Shown: one piece after another, positions 62,101 through 64,000 of the stretch
Position numbering within the stretch: position 1 is the first letter of the stretch
Layout of the letters: each line of letters opens with the position of its first letter
Source: Cardinalis cardinalis
Lineage: Eukaryota; Chordata; Aves; Passeriformes; Cardinalidae
Assembly: GCA_014549065.1 (NCBI GenBank)
Contig: JACDOX010000057.1
Location: forward strand, 3,069,991-3,133,990
Reading direction: 5' to 3'
DNA length: 64,000 nucleotides
Program-made: the position numbers and the translations under genes
Notes under the pieces: model-generated
What the model was told of the DNA's origin: nothing
Seen by the model: the letters and a program-made list of their open reading frames with translations, nothing else
Databases searched by the model: none

Positions 62101-62346
62101 ATAATATTCTTGGGTTTAAATTCATAATTGTTTCCAGAGGATGGAATGTGGTGGGTTTGGGGTATTTATTGAGTTTGTTTTTGTTCTTTTCTCATAATTA
62201 GCACAGATGTTACAGCCTTAGTAGAAGAAATCCAAAAAAGAGAACCTCTCATCACAGCTTCCTGCTTGGAGCATATCATACATCTAGTGCAAAGATTGCA
62301 GGAGAAACTAGGGGAAAAACAGAATCACAAATTCTCTCTTTTTAAG
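59159..62346 (+). CDS. DAW1: DAW1 (WDR69), first three coding exons
   Basis: Exons 59159-59198, 60899-60971 and 62202-62346 join in phase (GT-AG throughout) to give 86 residues. The N-terminus MALRRLLLRYFPPG corresponds to the human MKLKSLLLRYYPPG. Then come a SIDLLDL segment, a VTALVEEIQ segment and an amphipathic HLVQRLQEKLGEKQNHKFSLFK stretch (about residues 65-86) that precedes the WD40 propeller. The eight or so WD repeats are on exons beyond the window. DAW1 is a cytoplasmic/ciliary factor needed to deliver outer-arm dynein to axonemes. The ATG at 59159 is chosen for homology and its strong context (G at -3 and +4). An in-frame ATG at 59096 would add 21 residues and has a poor context. 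Another ATG at 59116, inside the X-box, is out of frame. Confidence 0.93.
59199..60898 (+). other. DAW1 intron 1
   Basis: A 1.7-kb intron. Its first 300 bp belong to the CpG island and produce long, meaningless open frames. A CR1 piece follows, and the rest is AT-rich. Confidence 0.85.
59618..59930 (+). mobile_element. CR1 LINE fragment in DAW1 intron 1
   Basis: Contains aaaaggaggctggagccagg, ggtcggtctcttctgccagg, gggctgcccagggaggtggt and the ttgaacttaatgatctcaga box, in CR1 order on the plus strand, ending shortly after 59920. Confidence 0.88.
60972..62201 (+). other. DAW1 intron 2
   Basis: A 1.23-kb AT-rich intron with donor GTAAGT. No other feature was recognised. Confidence 0.85.
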
Positions 62347-64000
62347 GTCAGAGACATCTTTAAAATATTTTTGGGCATTTGTGGGGGTTTAAGTTGTAAT
62401 ACTGTGAGTATGTTTGTACTGCTGTATATTGTGCTGTGTGATTCCCTGGCACTTTTCAATCCTCTTGCACTTCTGGAGCNACTGAGTCTGGCCTGGTTTT
62501 TCTGCCAGGAATTCCCCTAATAAAGCTGAGAGGTATAACTGTTCATAGATATTGTTTAGCCAGGCTTAATCACTAGGGTGTGTTTTAGATGGAGAAAAAT
62601 CAATCTTCTATTTGTTGAGTAAGAGTTTGTGGGACAGCAACACCCATAGTTACATTTAAACAAAACCTGTAAATCGACCCCACGTAAATTAGCTTTTGGG
62701 AAAGGACCAAAATATATTCATACATGTGTCTACTTGTTCTTCATTTTGTGAAGATTGTGGGATTTATGCTATTATTTATGGGGTTTTATGCTACATGCAG
62801 TTGTCATTACAAATCCTGGCTTTCATTGCTTACTGTCATTACTATTGTCTTTAAATATTGATAAATTGACTTTCAACTTACAGACCACGCTTGAAATANT
62901 TTTTCAAACAAATAGGAATTTTAAGAACAATGATTACAGAGACCTTTCAGAGCTTCAAATCCAGGATTGAGTGTGTCAGAAGAGAATAGGTTTAACTGTA
63001 TTTAATTGTGGAAATGAAATTTTCTTTGAGATATTTCATGCTACAATCTGACATAGTTAATCGTTGTATCTTTATTGTGTCAGCAGATGGCAATGTGTAG
63101 CTGTTAAACAGTGTTGGCCAGGGCTATGGCGTTTATTGTTACCTTTAATTAGAAGAGAAAAAGAAGTTTTGTGTTGGTTTGTTCAGCTATAAAACCCTTT
63201 ACATGTTCTGAGGTATAACTTTGGTTCTTTTGACCAACAGTACTCATCTGGGTGAATTCTGCAAAGAAATATGTATTTAACCTTGGAAACAGAGCTATGT
63301 AGCAAGGCATCTTGAATTTAAAAAGTTTCTCTTCCAAGTTATGCTCTCAGCTGAGATAATGCCTCGCTTTTCAAAAGCTTTAGAAATTGTTTGTTCATCA
63401 CAGAGACTGACAAATCTTCAAATGCTTGTTCAAACTTGAGTGTAAATAATGTATTTGTTCATTGTTGGGTGTAGTGCTGTGTCTGAGCTTCTGTATTTGG
63501 AAATAATAGAAGCAGGCAAATCCAATCAGCGCTGGATTATCTCCTTCACTCAAGAGTGGTTAGAAGTGTGTGAAAATAACTTTTTTGATGTTCAGTTTCA
63601 TTTAAGGCTTCTAAATGAAATATGAGTACCAGGTCCTTCTGAAATACTAATAAAATATAAGAGACGAGTGGGAGNGAGATTTGTTTTCTTTTCCCTGAAA
63701 AAAATGTTCCATGTGTGCATTGTTTGGAAATGAATGGTTTTTATTCCTGTTGCACTGGAGTATAATCTGAAACAAGTGTATAAACTCATCATTTTGTTAT
63801 TTCCAGTAATTGTGGTGATGGTGGTGTGTTAAGCACCCTGCAGAGAAATGAGTTTTTATAGCAATTTCTCAGGTTTTAAACTATTCCATGGCATGGGATG
63901 CTATAGTGATTTGCAGATTTTTATCTTAGGTACAGCTGTAGCAGATTTTGCAGAACTGAGGTATATTTTTTCTAACATTGCCTTAGGGTTTGATTATTGT
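62347..64000 (+). other. DAW1 intron 3 (runs off the window)
   Basis: No exon coding the start of the first WD repeat was found before the window ends. The sequence is AT-rich. A weaker CTCF-like match (TCAGCAGATGGCA at 63080-63092) is present. Confidence 0.7.

Overview
The window is avian nuclear DNA. This follows from intron-split vertebrate genes, several CR1-type LINE 3' ends, LTR sequence of the bird ERVL type, and the gene order AGFG1 - SLC19A3 - CCL20 - DAW1, which is the order on human 2q36. Isolated single Ns throughout point to a draft or ambiguity-masked assembly. No bacterial, CRISPR or phage system is present. The species cannot be named from the sequence.

Layout. 1-11.9 kb: the 3' half of AGFG1 on the plus strand, with eight constitutive coding exons, one recognisable 24-codon cassette exon and the 3' UTR. 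An LTR lies in the first intron of the window. 14.4-21.0 kb and 26.3-32.3 kb: two complete, tandem, minus-strand copies of an SLC19A3-type thiamine transporter gene (copy A on the left, 474 aa; copy B on the right, 493 aa). Both have five coding exons and the first four match in length (150, 817, 193, 142 bp). 32.3-46.4 kb: no gene recognised; it holds a CTCF-like site, a perfect 18-bp inverted repeat, an ERVL-type LTR fragment, two possible CR1 pieces and a 4 x 50 bp minisatellite. 46.4-48.5 kb: CCL20, a complete four-exon CC chemokine gene with TATA box, candidate NF-kB site and an AU-rich element. 48.5-58.9 kb: no gene recognised, CR1 pieces. 58.9 kb to the end: CpG-island promoter and first three coding exons of DAW1 (WDR69), a cilium gene; its WD40 exons lie beyond the window.

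The most striking observation is in the SLC19A3 pair. The 817-bp exon 2 is essentially identical in the two genes, silent sites included, while I count about 72% identity in exon 1 and about 80% in exon 4, and the introns diverge within about 10 bp of exon 2. Exon 2 is also far richer in G+C than the other exons. This is the pattern expected from recent, possibly recurrent and GC-biased, interlocus gene conversion confined to one exon. An assembly artefact is the main alternative.

The genes do not form a functional pathway. They are neighbours by conserved synteny: a clathrin/EH-domain trafficking adaptor, thiamine transporters, a CCR6-ligand chemokine and a dynein-arm assembly factor.
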